Part shown: positions 19,423 to 29,920 of the stretch, piece by piece | Layout: each line of letters begins with the position of its first letter | How positions within the stretch are numbered: the first letter of the stretch is position 1 | Origin: Zelonia costaricensis | Lineage: Eukaryota; Euglenozoa; Kinetoplastea; Trypanosomatida; Trypanosomatidae | Assembly: GCA_030849075.1 (NCBI GenBank) | Contig: JASAOO010003399.1 | Span: 1 to 54,578 of the forward strand | DNA length: 54,578 nt | Direction: 5' to 3' | Notes under the pieces: model-generated | The model's database searches: none | Told to the model about the DNA's origin: nothing | Seen by the model: only the letters and a program-made list of their open reading frames with translations | Position numbers and translations under genes: made by a program

Positions 19423-20827
19423 ATGTCTTTTCTTTTCCTTTTGTTTGCTGGACGACTGATTCTGGTTTCACTCGCAGAGCCTGTGCTGTGCCATTGTCTC
19501 CTCGCTTGGAGGATTGTTCTCCGGGATGTTGTTAGCGACTGTGTGTTGTTGTGCTGTAGCATCTTCTCCCTCCCTCTCTCTTCCTCCGCACTGTGTTGCG
19601 ACAGCGCACATTTTCCCTCCTCACTTCATTCACTTTTCCTTGGCCTCACTGACTTCTTGTGTGTGCTTTTGTTTTTTGCTTTCTTTTTTCTTGCTGTTGT
19701 GCTCCGTTTTCACCGAAGGAGGAGTGAGGCCTGCACGAAAACCAAAGTGCAGCGACGAAGCCGCGCTTTTCTGTGCCCCTTCCACCCCACACCTCCCCTC
19801 CCCCCTTTTTCCTCCAAGCTCAGCTTGTGTGTCAGACGCTCGCCCCAGGCGCGTCTTCCGTGTATATGTTCCCTTCTACCGCCCAGCAGCCCTCATCTGG
19901 AGTGGCCACATCACCCCCTTCCTCGTCTTTTCATTTTCGAAACGCGTTTCCTGCACGCGTCAGCACTGCTCACTCCGTGCGGCAACGGAGCGCCTCCTGC
20001 CTGCTGCAGACATACAAGTACATTTCAACAGCACACTGTCAACACGCCGTGGGTGAAACGAAGTTTGGGGCAAATGACACAAGGTGGCGGCTGAGGGCCG
20101 CCAGACGTGGCGTCACCTGTTGTAGAACTGGTTTCATTCTGCCCTCTTTTCTTCGACCGCCGCCGCCGTGCTGCTCCTCAGCAGTGCCAGACCGCGGTGT
20201 GCATTCAGTGCCGTGGCGGCTGCGTGACGTGCCTCGAATCGCGCGGGCGTGTGCAAGTCAATTGTCGTGGGCTTTTTTTTTCTTTTTTTACTCCGTGAAG
20301 GCTCGTGCTTCTCTTGCTCTGGCCCACCCTCTCCTCCCACCCCAAGGGCGCCTCGCTCTACAGCTGGTGCCTACAACAGCGATGTAGCACGCTACCTTGC
20401 TTCACGTCACATGGCATGAGTAAAAACTGGGAGGCCGGATCGGCGGGTGCGGTTGTTGACTTTGATGTCGCAACGCTACTATTTGATGGGCTTTCTCGCC
20501 GCCTGAAATCCGCCGCCTCTCTTTCACATCATGCAGTTCACTCGCTTCCCTGTTCCTTCCTGTCTTGTCTCTATACACCGCGGCCGAAAGTTCACTTTTC
20601 GTGCATCGCTCGTGATGTATCCAGCCTAGGGGTCGCCACTTTTTCCCTCTTCTCTTTCTGTAACTCTCGGCTTCCCTTTGCATTTGCGCACGTGCTCGGC
20701 GTGCTCACCGCTTTGAGACGCGGTCTCTGTTTTCTACTCAACGACACAACCTTCCTTGCTCCCCCCCTTCTGCCTTCTCCCTTCCATCTAAATGGGCTTG
20801 TGTCACGGCCAGCGCCGCCGCCCTCGC

Positions 20828-20865
20828 TACGACCTCCGCGGCCCATTAGGCCGCCGGCGGTCGTG
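20828..20865 (+). other. Strong imperfect hairpin
   Basis: ACGACC (20829-20834) pairs with GGTCGT (20859-20864). After one mismatch and two pairs, GCGGCC (20838-20843) pairs with GGCCGC (20849-20854) past a single bulged C, closing a 5-base loop. That is about 14 mostly G:C pairs, flanked by a U-G pair at 20828/20865. Confidence 0.55.
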
Positions 20866-23800
20866 AGCCTTGCGACCTGTAGAACGAAAACACACACAGA
20901 GTGCGTTGCGCGCTGAGCTCCCGGTCAGGGCTGCGTGTCCGTGTGTGTGTGTGTGTTTCGTGAGGTGCCAGTGCATCCTCCGAGCACGTCAGTCCCCACC
21001 TCCCCTCAGTAGCCCCTACACATCTGTGCCGGACCCTCGCCAGTCGCGTCCCGTGGATTGACACACTGACGTCGCCTTCGCTGTGGGGTATCTCGCACGC
21101 CCACGCCGCGACCCAGGCGTCAGCAACTCCATTTTTGGTTCCTTTCCGCCTATTGACGCATCGCGAAACGCGAGCACTCAGTAACTACCGTTCCGCGTCG
21201 TCACGGTTTTCTTTTTTTTTTCTTTTGCTTCCCGTCGAGTGTCCGGCCCTCTAGCGAGGGCTGAAGGGAATTTTCTGAGCGGCCATTTTGCGATATGCCC
21301 GCTCGTCAGCGGCGTGTTGCTCGCTTCCTCAGCAGCACGCGCTGTCTTTGCCGCGTTCACTGGCGGAGAGCCCGGCCGCCGAGCTACCTGGCCCCGTGCA
21401 CCCTTCATGATCTTCAATCTACTACCCTATTTCGCCGGGCACGAGGCACCCGACTCCTCTGATCTTTTGTTTCTCGCTCTTGTTTGGCGACCTCCGCTGC
21501 GCTGAGGCGGTCTGTCGAACTACCGACGCGTGCGGCACAGCACCTGCAATCCACTAGTCGTCATCGCACCATTCCAATTTGTCAATAGCGACTCTCAACA
21601 GTTTAAAAGAAAAAAAACGATCAGTTTACTCCCGGCTCACCTCCTCTCACTCTGACCTGCACTCCTCTGTGTGTTTCTACCTCTTCCGTCTGCACCCACA
21701 CTATCAATATGGTATGCACGCGAGTCTCTTCGGCGTTGCATCGACTTCCTCCCCTGACCTCCTCTCTCCTTTGCTTTTCCTCCTTTATTATGGTTGCTGG
21801 TTTCAAGTATTGCTTCCGTTTGTTTTCTTCTTGTCTGTGTCGACGCCAAGCCGCGTGCTCCACTTTTCCGCCTCCACCAGCCTTCCCCCGCCCTCCTCCT
21901 TCCGCGCAATCCGTGGCATCACTGAAACTCCGTCGATGCCAGCCGCCTTCTTTTTCCTTTTTTTTTCCTTTTGGCGCCCTGCACCTATAGAACCCGCTCC
22001 TGCACGGACAGACGCTCTTGTGCACTTCTGTGCGATGGTTTTCCACGTACTCACTTGGGCTGCTGCACCAACGCGAAGAAGCCCGCTTGAGTCTGAAATG
22101 CAACGCAACGGGCTGCCTCGGTTTCTCACCGGAGAAAGAGAAGAGCTCTCGCGAGGCTTGCTGGGGGGGTTTTGACGTCTTCCGCGTTTCGACGTGCACG
22201 GAGTACACCCAGAGCTGTGGACGGGCAGCGAGAGCGTTTCTTTTTTTTTTTTTGTGTGTGTGTGTGTGGCGATGCCGCGATCAAAACAGGAGCAGGCCCT
22301 TTGGTGAGGCTCCGCCCTCTCTCCCCCTCCCCCGCCATCCGGCTTTCAACCTCCTTTTTCGCGAGCCTCGTACTGCTGCTAAGTACCTGCACATACACCG
22401 TCGCGTGTGCGCCGGTGAGTCATGACTGCCTCTGCCGCACCCCATCACTCGCTCTCTCCGCCCCCACAAAGTTGCTTGTCGATCGCGCACTGATGCGTCG
22501 TTGTCCGCTGTACCTGCCGGGACAGCAGCAGGGTGTGGCGCACATCACCCCACCACGTACGCGCCTTTCTTCCAGCGGCGATGAAGCCCTGTGAGCAACT
22601 GGAGACGCCGGCAGCACGACCGCGACCCCGCGCAGGAGCCCTAACACTTGGGAGGGGAGGTGGGCGCTAGTGTTCCACATATCACTTCTGTTTTGTCGGA
22701 GGCGAACCTGCGGTTCGGCTCAGTTCACATAGTCTTCTTTGCACTTTCTTTTCCTTCTCGTATATTTGCCCTCCTGTTTCCTCCCCTCTCCGCCACTACG
22801 CTCTTTGCTTCCTTCAGGCACCAACGACAGGAGCGATAGGACCCTCAGCCTTGACACGCAGTTGTCTCCCGTCTCCTTCCTGCACGCTCCGCCCCTCTCT
22901 CCTCCCACCGCCTTTTCTCTTCTGAATACCTCCCCACCCACCCCCCGCCGCTGATGCCAAAAAAGCGATGTCGTGGTTGGAAGAAGCTACGCACGAGCCT
23001 CTTAGCGGATCTTGCATACCCAGAGAACAGCGTTGTTACCGCTTGCCTTACACACCGCCCGAAGCACTCTTTTTCTCTCTTCTTCTTGCGTTTGGCCTTC
23101 AGCTTTCATGCTTCTGTTTTACTGTGGTGCAGACACGAGGGCGTAGTGACCCGAGAGGCCTGCAGGCTGGACACCGCCTCGCAGAGCGGAGAAGAATGGG
23201 GCGGAGCGACGACACGAAAGAAACGAGGAAGCCGAGTCGCCATGCCTCCCTTTCCCCTCCCCTTTTCCTACTCACGTAGCTACGACCCTTTCCATTCTTG
23301 CGTGCCACGCCTCATTTTCGTGCTTTCGCTTGCCACTGATCCCACTCGCCCTCCGACACACGCGGCCCTCCTCACCTCTTTCCGAAGACTTGATAATTCT
23401 TTTTCTTTCCCTCCCACTTCACCACCGGGGCGTCAAGGCATCGCTGCATGTGCTCACTCAAGAGCGGTGGATACGCACCCACCTCTCTCCTCCTCGCTGC
23501 CCACCAACCCCTACTCCACCACTTCACCATTTTCCTCCTCTCCGGTCTTCCAGCACCCGGCGCCAGCGAGTGTGCGTGTCTCCTCGTGTTTGAGAAGGGG
23601 GCTTGCGGTGTGACCACGTGGAAGCGCAGGCGATGTCTGGAGCAGCTGAGCGTCTTTCTCCTCTCCTCCCCTCCTAGAAGTGCAGCTCTTCTGCACCCGG
23701 CGACTAGCCTTTGACGTAAGGGCTTGCCACCTCAGCACGGTCAAAGTGCTCGAGGTTTAAGTGGGTTTTACTCGGATGTCGGAGGGTTACCATTTTTGTG

Positions 23801-24122
23801 TGTACCGTCGTGGCACCAAAACAAAATGAGAAAGACGACGCAGAAATCAATTTGGTCTGCGGCTGCTCTGGCAGGCGTCTCGGCCGGGGTGACCGCCAAA
23901 TCAGCGCCTCCTCCCCCCTCCCCCTCCCCCTCCTTTCCCTTTGTGTGTGCCGGCTTTGGCTGATGACAATGCACCCAAAAGGGGAGGTGCGGTGCAGCTC
24001 AACCACTGGAGAACAGGCGTACTGTGCTTCGTGCGAGGCGGGGGTGAGTCGCGTACGAGGCGAGCGTCGCACCCGCAGGAGCTGCGCGCCTGAGCAGGTG
24101 CAGGTATCGACGACGGCGAAAA

Positions 24123-25652
24123 ATGCTACGGAGAGGGACGCCGCGCACCCTGTATCTTAACCCTGCAGTTCTTTCTGCCTCTCCGCCCTTTTCTGTCTCG
24201 TCGCGTCCTCTGAATTGCGCAAGTTCGCCCCGTATTGAGGGAGCTCGCAACAGAACTGCTGAGCCTGCCGCGGCAGACGCGCTCGCCACAATGCGGACGA
24301 CTCGAGCGCGCTGCAACGTCTTCGACCCCGCTTTTATGCGGAAAGTCAAGCGCACGCTGCAGGCCTACAAAGGGTCGATGGAGACGTCCGCCAAGAAGGC
24401 CATGTCGCGCGAGGCGTTCGTCGACATCGACGATAAGGGCGCCGCATGGTACCTCGGTCACATGCAGTCGGCTACGACGTTACTGGCCGACAAAGTCAAG
24501 GACGCCGATTTTATTCTCGAGATTCGCGATGCGCGGCTACCCTTCACGACTGAGAACCCAAACATCCGGAAACTGACGGCAGGCAAGCCGCGCCTCATTA
24601 TCTTCAACAAGGCGGAGCTCGCCAACGAGGACAGCAATCGCGCCATTCAAGAGTACTACGAGCGCAGCGGTGCCTTTGCACTCTTCACAAGCGCGCAGCG
24701 GTGTTGGAAGGACGTCGTCGAGGCGGTGCAGCGCTTCACCACGCACGTCTTGCCGCCATCGCCGTACAAAACCGTGGCCCACATTGGCCTCGTCGTTGGC
24801 ATGCCAAACGTCGGCAAGTCCACGCTGATCAACTCCCTGCGCCTCGCCCACGAGTACCAATTCCACCGCGAGGACTTCCGCCGCTCCCGCACACCGGAGA
24901 AAGTCTCCATTACGCCCGGCACAACGCGTGGTATGAAGCTCGTTCCGCTGTCGAGGGACCCGCCGGTGGTGCTCTACGACACACCCGGTCTCACGCTGCC
25001 AGGCTGCTTCACGAGGGAGTCGGGGCTGAAGTTGGCGGCATGCGGTATCATACCCACAAACGACGTGTCGCTGCCACAGGGCACGGTGGCCCGCTACCTG
25101 TATGACATTCTTGTCGCCTCGGGGTCGGCGGAGCACATGGCCGAGTGTCTGCACCTCCCACGCGTCCCGATCAGCTTCGACGACTGCGTGGCCATGATAT
25201 GCGAGCGGAGCGGCACGAGCGGACAAACCGACATGGGTAACCTCGACCCCGTGCGTGCCCACCGCTTCTTTGTTCACGACTTCACCATGGGCAATCTCGG
25301 CAAGATCACCCTCGACGTGCTGCCGCGGCGCGTGCTGCGAGGGGCGCCGCCGGCCGCAGCGCCACAGCTGACGAGCGGCGACAGCGGCGCGGCCTCGCCG
25401 GAGCCGGGCGCCGACGAAGAAGCCGAGTACGTGTGGACGCACCACGTGGAGACGCGAGATGTGGTGGAGCGCTATCCAGATCACATGCGCGACGTCCTCG
25501 AGGCGCTGCGGGGGCCGCTTCGTCACAGTGCAGCGCCGCACACGGCTCCGGTAAGCGACAGCGTCATTAGCCGCAAGAAGGGGCCGATTAGCCGCGCCAC
25601 GGCATTCGACGAACAGCTCAAGCGCCACACACGCCTTGCCAAAGGCCGGTGA
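24123..25652 (+). CDS. MTG1: Mitochondrial ribosome-biogenesis GTPase, MTG1/RbgA (YlqF) family
   Basis: 509 residues. It is a circularly permuted GTPase: the G4 motif NKAE (162-165) comes before G1 GMPNVGKS (226-233), then the ITPGTTRG switch and G3 DTPG (286-289). The early segment DFILEIRDARLPFTTENP is the YlqF/MTG1 signature. Family members act in late assembly of the mitochondrial large ribosomal subunit. The start at 24123 adds 56 residues rich in Arg, Ser, Pro and Ala without acidic residues in the first 38, a plausible mitochondrial presequence. No ATG lies between the likely splice region (after 23980) and 24123. The alternative start is 24291. The C-terminal third has an Ala/Pro/Glu-rich insert (about 405-435) and a basic end (RHTRLAKGR). 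Confidence 0.9.
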   Translation: MLRRGTPRTLYLNPAVLSASPPFSVSSRPLNCASSPRIEGARNRTAEPAAADALATMRTTRARCNVFDPAFMRKVKRTLQAYKGSMETSAKKAMSREAFVDIDDKGAAWYLGHMQSATTLLADKVKDADFILEIRDARLPFTTENPNIRKLTAGKPRLIIFNKAELANEDSNRAIQEYYERSGAFALFTSAQRCWKDVVEAVQRFTTHVLPPSPYKTVAHIGLVVGMPNVGKSTLINSLRLAHEYQFHREDFRRSRTPEKVSITPGTTRGMKLVPLSRDPPVVLYDTPGLTLPGCFTRESGLKLAACGIIPTNDVSLPQGTVARYLYDILVASGSAEHMAECLHLPRVPISFDDCVAMICERSGTSGQTDMGNLDPVRAHRFFVHDFTMGNLGKITLDVLPRRVLRGAPPAAAPQLTSGDSGAASPEPGADEEAEYVWTHHVETRDVVERYPDHMRDVLEALRGPLRHSAAPHTAPVSDSVISRKKGPISRATAFDEQLKRHTRLAKGR

Positions 25653-26045
25653 CGCACGTCATCGCTCACAGTTTAACAGGGAGGAAACAAGAAGAAATGA
25701 AACACAAGAAGTGATGACAGCTTCAGCCCACCTGATTGACTCCGCTCATCAGAAGCCAATGGCGCTGCACCGAAGCTGCCCAGTCGTACACGCGCCTCCC
25801 TTCCCCTCCCTCCTTCCCTCCGCTCCCCATCAAGACGCTTCTTTTCGTCCCTTGTGTGCGTTCACGCACAGGCCAACCCCCACCCAAGCCGGGCTGCATG
25901 TCCGCCGGCGCTCCCAGTCTGTTTCACCTCACCCCACTCCTCACCTTGCGTTTGGCCTCTCTCTCTCTCCGCTTTTTGCAACTCAGCGCCGTGCGTAGAG
26001 AAGCCACCTCGTCCTGTATCTGCGCCGCTGCTGCCGTGTCCCACG
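25653..26045. other. Short intergenic spacer
   Basis: A C/T-rich stretch at about 25797-25830 and a second pyrimidine-rich tract at about 25920-25985 provide splice signals. No gene is seen. Confidence 0.6.
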
Positions 26046-26972
26046 ATGGCGGGCAGCAGCACCTCGTCCTCAGACGAGCTGCGCCGAACTCAGCAGTATC
26101 TCGCCGAGGTAATTGACGAGTGCGTCTTTGTGGAGCGACAGCGCGAACTGACAGAGCGGCGCCTCTCCTCGCAGCTGGAGACGCAGCAAGGCCTCATTGA
26201 CGATCTTTTTGCGGCACTCCGCGACATGTGCCGCTACACATCGCTCATGGAGGACGCCGTGCTGACCAGCGTCCTCGGCGCACTGCCGGCCCCGTCGCCG
26301 GCCCGTCAGCGTCTCCAGCACCTTCGCACCACCCTCCGCGAGGCCCTTGTGCGGCTGGAGGCTCGGCGGAGTCGGAGCGGCGACCGCGAGATCCCGCTTA
26401 CGGCCGCCGCGTCGCCGGCCGCCCCGATCGCGAGAGTGGTGGACGGGGTCGCGGTCGAGGACGGTGCGCACGCGCTGGAGCGGCTGCTCGGGAGCAAGGC
26501 CAGCCTCGTGGAGGCCCTCGACAAGACCGCGGCCCGCGTCGCGGCAACACGCGCGGCCGCCACGACGGAGAGCGCCGAAATCGACGCACTGCGATCGCGC
26601 ATGGACGAGCTCTCCCGCCTCGTTGACTCCGGCATGGCCCCAGCGCCGCTCGCCGCTCCGACTGCGCAAGACGACGCGTCAGCCTCGACCGCCCGCTTTG
26701 CCGAGGCGCGGCTCATGGCGTACGAGAAGACGGTGCAGGTGCTGAACAGCGAGCTGGCACTGCTGCAGGAGAACTACGCGGCGCTTACTCGAACCAGCGC
26801 CCGCGACGCCGAGGCGGCGCGGCAGCAGACAGCAGAGGTGCAGCGCCGTCACGAGGACCAGATTTCCGAGTGCGACGCCGTGCTGGGGCGCATGTCGCTG
26901 GAGCTGGAGCAGCTCATACAGGAGAACGCGCAGCTGAAGCACGCTATTCGCGCCGCCTCCGACCGTGCATGA
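26046..26972 (+). CDS. Coiled-coil protein of unknown function
   Basis: 308 residues, recognised only as a coiled-coil protein. Heptad-rich segments occur at roughly 10-110, 155-205 (Ala/Arg-rich) and 225-305, ending in LELEQLIQENAQLKHAIRAA. The linker regions are Ala/Pro-rich. No enzyme motif, signal peptide or membrane segment is visible. Proteins of this type in trypanosomatids are often cytoskeletal or flagellar, but nothing here specifies that. The ATG follows CCCACG and begins a Ser-rich stretch (MAGSSTSSSDE). Third codon positions are strongly G/C, unlike the upstream extension of the same frame. Confidence 0.8.
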   Translation: MAGSSTSSSDELRRTQQYLAEVIDECVFVERQRELTERRLSSQLETQQGLIDDLFAALRDMCRYTSLMEDAVLTSVLGALPAPSPARQRLQHLRTTLREALVRLEARRSRSGDREIPLTAAASPAAPIARVVDGVAVEDGAHALERLLGSKASLVEALDKTAARVAATRAAATTESAEIDALRSRMDELSRLVDSGMAPAPLAAPTAQDDASASTARFAEARLMAYEKTVQVLNSELALLQENYAALTRTSARDAEAARQQTAEVQRRHEDQISECDAVLGRMSLELEQLIQENAQLKHAIRAASDRA

Positions 26973-27605
26973 CTAGAAGCCCTTGTCAGCACCGCACGAC
27001 GTTGTCCACCCCTCATGTTTACCGTACTCCTCTTCTGTTCCTTCCCCACCACCACCACCCAATCCGCCACCCTCCCAGTTCTGCGGCGCCGTCACCGCGT
27101 CTGCACATCGGCGTTGTAGACGCATTGCATGCCATCTTTGGTGCCGGAAGCGGGAAAGCAAGACTCGCAGGAAACAAGCGATGCTGCCGGAGCGCCAGCT
27201 ACATCGCCCCTCTTTCCGTTCCCCCCTCCCCACCCCGCCTTTGCGTGTTCGATGGAGTGCGAGGGAGAGGAGCGGGGGAACAGTTGTGTCGCTTGGGGTC
27301 AAGGCGCACGGTCGCAGGCTCGACGGCTCGAGCGCTGCTCTCTGCGAGCTCCATTCGAGTTCTGCCGTTATGTCGAAAAAAGGAAAATGATGTCGCCGCG
27401 GTGTGCCGCCCTCTTCCCTCCCCCAATCCTCGCCTTCTTGTGCCGGTCAGCTGCGCTCCGCCCTGTTCTGCGGGCCGATTCTCTTTGTTTGTTTGTTTGC
27501 ACGCGTTCGGAAGCGAACGCCGGACCGCGGCCTCACGGTTGCCGACAAAGACACACCACGCGCACAGTACTCCCTTGGTTTCCCACACCTCCTGCGTCCC
27601 CATCC
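26973..27605. other. Intergenic spacer
   Basis: Mixed-composition 3' UTR, then pyrimidine-rich patches (about 27200-27240, 27405-27440) and a short GTTT repeat at about 27485-27498. A likely acceptor for the methyltransferase gene is the AG near 27567. No gene is seen. Confidence 0.55.
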
Positions 27606-28331
27606 ATGTCCACGCAGGAGCAGCCCCGGTGGACGCGGCTGCCGATTCGCACGCGGCCGCACCGCAACCCGCTTGCAGAAAACGACGACGAGCACCCCGA
27701 GTCGCCCGGGCAGTTTGCCGAGCGTCTCGCGGCGTTCTACCCAGGAATGGAAAAGCCGCGTGTCGAGTTCGTCGATGTGGGGTGCGCGTTCGGCGGCATG
27801 CTGTTCTCCCTCGCTGAGGTGTTCCCGATGACGTGCATGATGGGGCTGGAGATTCGGCCGAAGGTGGTGGCTTTTGCGCAGGAGAAGGCGCTGGCGCTGC
27901 GAACGGAGAACGCGGCGTCGTCGACGCCGCACTACCGCAATATCTGGTTTGAGCAGATGAACGTCATGAAGTTTGGCTCGAACTGCTTCACGAAAGGGCA
28001 GCTGTCACGGCTCTTCTTCTGCTACCCTGACCCGCACTGGAAGCGCAAGAACATCCGGCGACGCATCATTTCGCCCGGACTTGTGCAGGAGTACGCCCAC
28101 TGGCTGCGCCACGGCGGCCTTCTGTACACCGTCTCCGACGTGGCGGAGTTGGAGGAGTGGATGGTGCAGTGCCTCGACGACTCCCCGCTTTTCCGCCGCC
28201 TCAGCAACGAGGAGCTCAGCACGCCAGAGCACCAAAAGGTGCTCGCGATCGTCACAGATACGAGCGAGGATGCGCAGCGCACGACGCGGAAGGGCCTTAA
28301 GAAGCACTTCGCCGTCCACGTGCGCATCTGA
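27606..28331 (+). CDS. TRM8: tRNA (guanine-N7-)-methyltransferase (TRM8/METTL1/TrmB family)
   Basis: 241 residues. The catalytic subunit places m7G46 in the variable loop of certain tRNAs using S-adenosylmethionine; in eukaryotes it pairs with a WD-repeat partner (TRM82/WDR4). The SAM-binding motif VEFVDVGCAFGG spans 53-64 and GLEIRPKV follows at 80-87. The family signature FCYPDPHWKRKNIRRRI spans about 138-154, containing the PDPHxK element. The length matches yeast and human homologues without extensions. The start is the ATG after CCCATCC, which gives the normal N-terminus (basic RTRPHRNP, then 'PLAEND'-like residues as in METTL1). Confidence 0.93.
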   Translation: MSTQEQPRWTRLPIRTRPHRNPLAENDDEHPESPGQFAERLAAFYPGMEKPRVEFVDVGCAFGGMLFSLAEVFPMTCMMGLEIRPKVVAFAQEKALALRTENAASSTPHYRNIWFEQMNVMKFGSNCFTKGQLSRLFFCYPDPHWKRKNIRRRIISPGLVQEYAHWLRHGGLLYTVSDVAELEEWMVQCLDDSPLFRRLSNEELSTPEHQKVLAIVTDTSEDAQRTTRKGLKKHFAVHVRI

Positions 28332-29110
28332 CCGCTACGCACGCGACAGCTACCTGGTGTTTCTCAAGGCGTCGCCGTCACTTGTGAATGAGTCAAGCGC
28401 TGTAGACCGTTGCGGCAGCTTGAAAGGCTGTGTCCACAGACGTCGAAGAGGCGTGGCGGACGCCGCATCTGTGAATGCACCATCGGCCTGGCCCGCACAT
28501 GACGACGGTCGTGTGCGACGCGCACCTGTTTGGGCCACTTAAGCGGATTAAGAAAGGCAACCGTTGACAACCAAAACGTACCGCATGTGGAGCGGTGTGC
28601 TGGTGGCAAGGAGGCTAACCTCCTTTCCGGCCGCCGCCCCCCCCCCCGCCCCCTCCCAGAGGCGCCACGTGCAGCACCACTCACAAGTGGTTGTTTTGGG
28701 AGACGGAGACTGGCGTGCCGCAGGCTCGACGGGTCCCTCACCCCACGCCCTCTGCACGCGCCTACTCCGCCTTCCCCCCATCTCCCCCGCTCTTTTCCTC
28801 CCGTGCGTCTTGCTACCCCCGACACACCCCCAAGACGCCCTTGTCCGCCACTTCCTCCTCCCTTCAACCTGTCCTGTGCCGGAAGCCCCGCGCCCCACAC
28901 TCTCCGGTCTTGTCCACTGACGACCCCGTCCACGTCCCTATCCCTAAGATATCCACTCTTCTCACGCGGGGCCCATTCAGTGCAGCAGTGGCGAAGCGAA
29001 GCACAAGGCGCGTCTTCCTTCCCTCCACCCCCCGCCTCCTCACAACCCTGTCCCTCACCTCCCCCCTTCCCCACGCCTCTGTCACAGTGCCTTGCTGACG
29101 TCGCCACGGT
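28332..29110. other. Intergenic spacer
   Basis: Contains poly-C at about 28637-28652 and a C/T-rich stretch at 28730-29090 preceding the next start. No coding sequence is supported. Confidence 0.6.
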
Positions 29111-29920
29111 ATGTCTCGCTGTGCATCGCTTCTGCTGCTTGTCGGCGTCACGGTCTTCGTGGCCGTGGCGCCGGCGTGGTGCGCCGACACCTGCTTCTTG
29201 ACCGATGCGCCCCCCACCGTGCCGTTTGGGCTGCAGCTGTGCTACATGCACTCACACGCAGCTTGCTGCCTTCCCGGCTTTGACCAGGACATTCAAAACG
29301 CCTACACGGCGCTGGTGCCAAACGGGCAGGGGTGCGTGCCTGGAAGCCAGCGCGTCTACGCCTCTCTGTACGCCCTGCGCGAGTACCTCTGCCTCCCCTG
29401 CGACCCGCAGGAGCCGTCGTACCGCTTTGAGAGCGTCAAGGGCGACATCGTTGACGGCGGCGTCGTCCCGCCGTCAAAGAACTCCGTGGCGGGGGAACAG
29501 ACGTGGCGCATCTGCCGCTCCTTCCTATACGGCAAGGAGGGCTCGCTCGAGGGGCTGTGGGGCAACGACGGCTCCCGCTACGGCGAGTGCGGCGTCATTG
29601 TGAGCTCCTGCATGTCCACGCCCGTCTTCAACATCACCTCCGCCACCTTCCAGACGCCGTCCTCGACGTGCACGGCGACGAACGAGCTTATTATTCCGTC
29701 TGTGGCCTACCGCGACTCGCCTGATCCGGCACTGGAGATGCTCTCGATGGTGGCGCAAAGCATGCCGGACTTCCAGTTCGTCATCGTCGACGATGACGAC
29801 CCAAATTACGACTACGAGAAGACGCCGTGCTTTGGCCGCGACAGCGCCGCCGGACTGCCGGTTGCGCGCTGGCCGCGGTGGCTGCCCGTTCTCGCGCTGT
29901 CGCTGTCACTCCTCCTTTGA
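29111..29920 (+). CDS. Secreted cysteine-rich protein, probable GPI-anchored surface protein
   Basis: 269 residues. A signal peptide is clear (residues 1-24, cleavage after PAWC or nearby). The mature part has twelve cysteines (28, 44, 52, 53, 75, 94, 97, 135, 160, 167, 187, 240), an even number suited to disulfides, and one N-glycosylation sequon at Asn174. The C-terminus is a hydrophobic tail (WLPVLALSLSLLL) after a small-residue stretch (DSAAG, 244-248), the layout of a GPI-attachment signal with no cytoplasmic residues. The segment with adjacent CC (52-53), then C75 and YLCLPCDP (92-99), loosely recalls folate-receptor-like cysteine-rich domains, but this is not strong enough to assign a ligand. 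The family is not otherwise recognised. Confidence 0.82.
   Translation: MSRCASLLLLVGVTVFVAVAPAWCADTCFLTDAPPTVPFGLQLCYMHSHAACCLPGFDQDIQNAYTALVPNGQGCVPGSQRVYASLYALREYLCLPCDPQEPSYRFESVKGDIVDGGVVPPSKNSVAGEQTWRICRSFLYGKEGSLEGLWGNDGSRYGECGVIVSSCMSTPVFNITSATFQTPSSTCTATNELIIPSVAYRDSPDPALEMLSMVAQSMPDFQFVIVDDDDPNYDYEKTPCFGRDSAAGLPVARWPRWLPVLALSLSLLL

Larger units (their letters stand above)
13227..24122. other. 10.9 kb gene-free, pyrimidine-rich region
   Basis: No ORF on either strand combines a plausible start, coding-like third positions and a recognisable product; those present are low-complexity C/T (or A/G on the other strand) translations. The + strand is C/T-rich through most of the stretch, with many poly-T, poly-C and (GT)n tracts and dozens of possible trans-splice sites. 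Embedded are several strong potential RNA stems (13624-13673, 17018-17038, 17203-17280, 20828-20865). It may be a very long 3' UTR of the CCCH gene, a long 5' region of MTG1, non-coding transcripts, or a combination. Flanking genes share the same strand, so it is not a simple strand-switch region. The likely MTG1 acceptor lies after the pyrimidine tract at about 23910-23945. Confidence 0.65.

Noticed and set aside
20415..20916. ORF starting MSKNWEAGSAGAVVDFDVATLLFDG in the gene desert
   Set aside because: The opening looks protein-like, but the rest is low-complexity Ser/Leu/Pro typical of C/T-rich DNA and third positions are not coding-like.
21239..21505. 88-codon + strand ORF with hydrophobic segments
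   Set aside because: Begins with GTG, third positions are mixed and no family is recognised.
13227..24122. Strand-switch (divergent or convergent) region as the explanation for the gene desert
   Set aside because: Genes on both sides are on the + strand, so there is no direction change; an internal start or stop site remains possible but is not shown.
25711..25735. C/D-box snoRNA motifs (GTGATGA then CTGA)
   Set aside because: Boxes are only about 15 bases apart, too close for a guide region, and there is no terminal stem.
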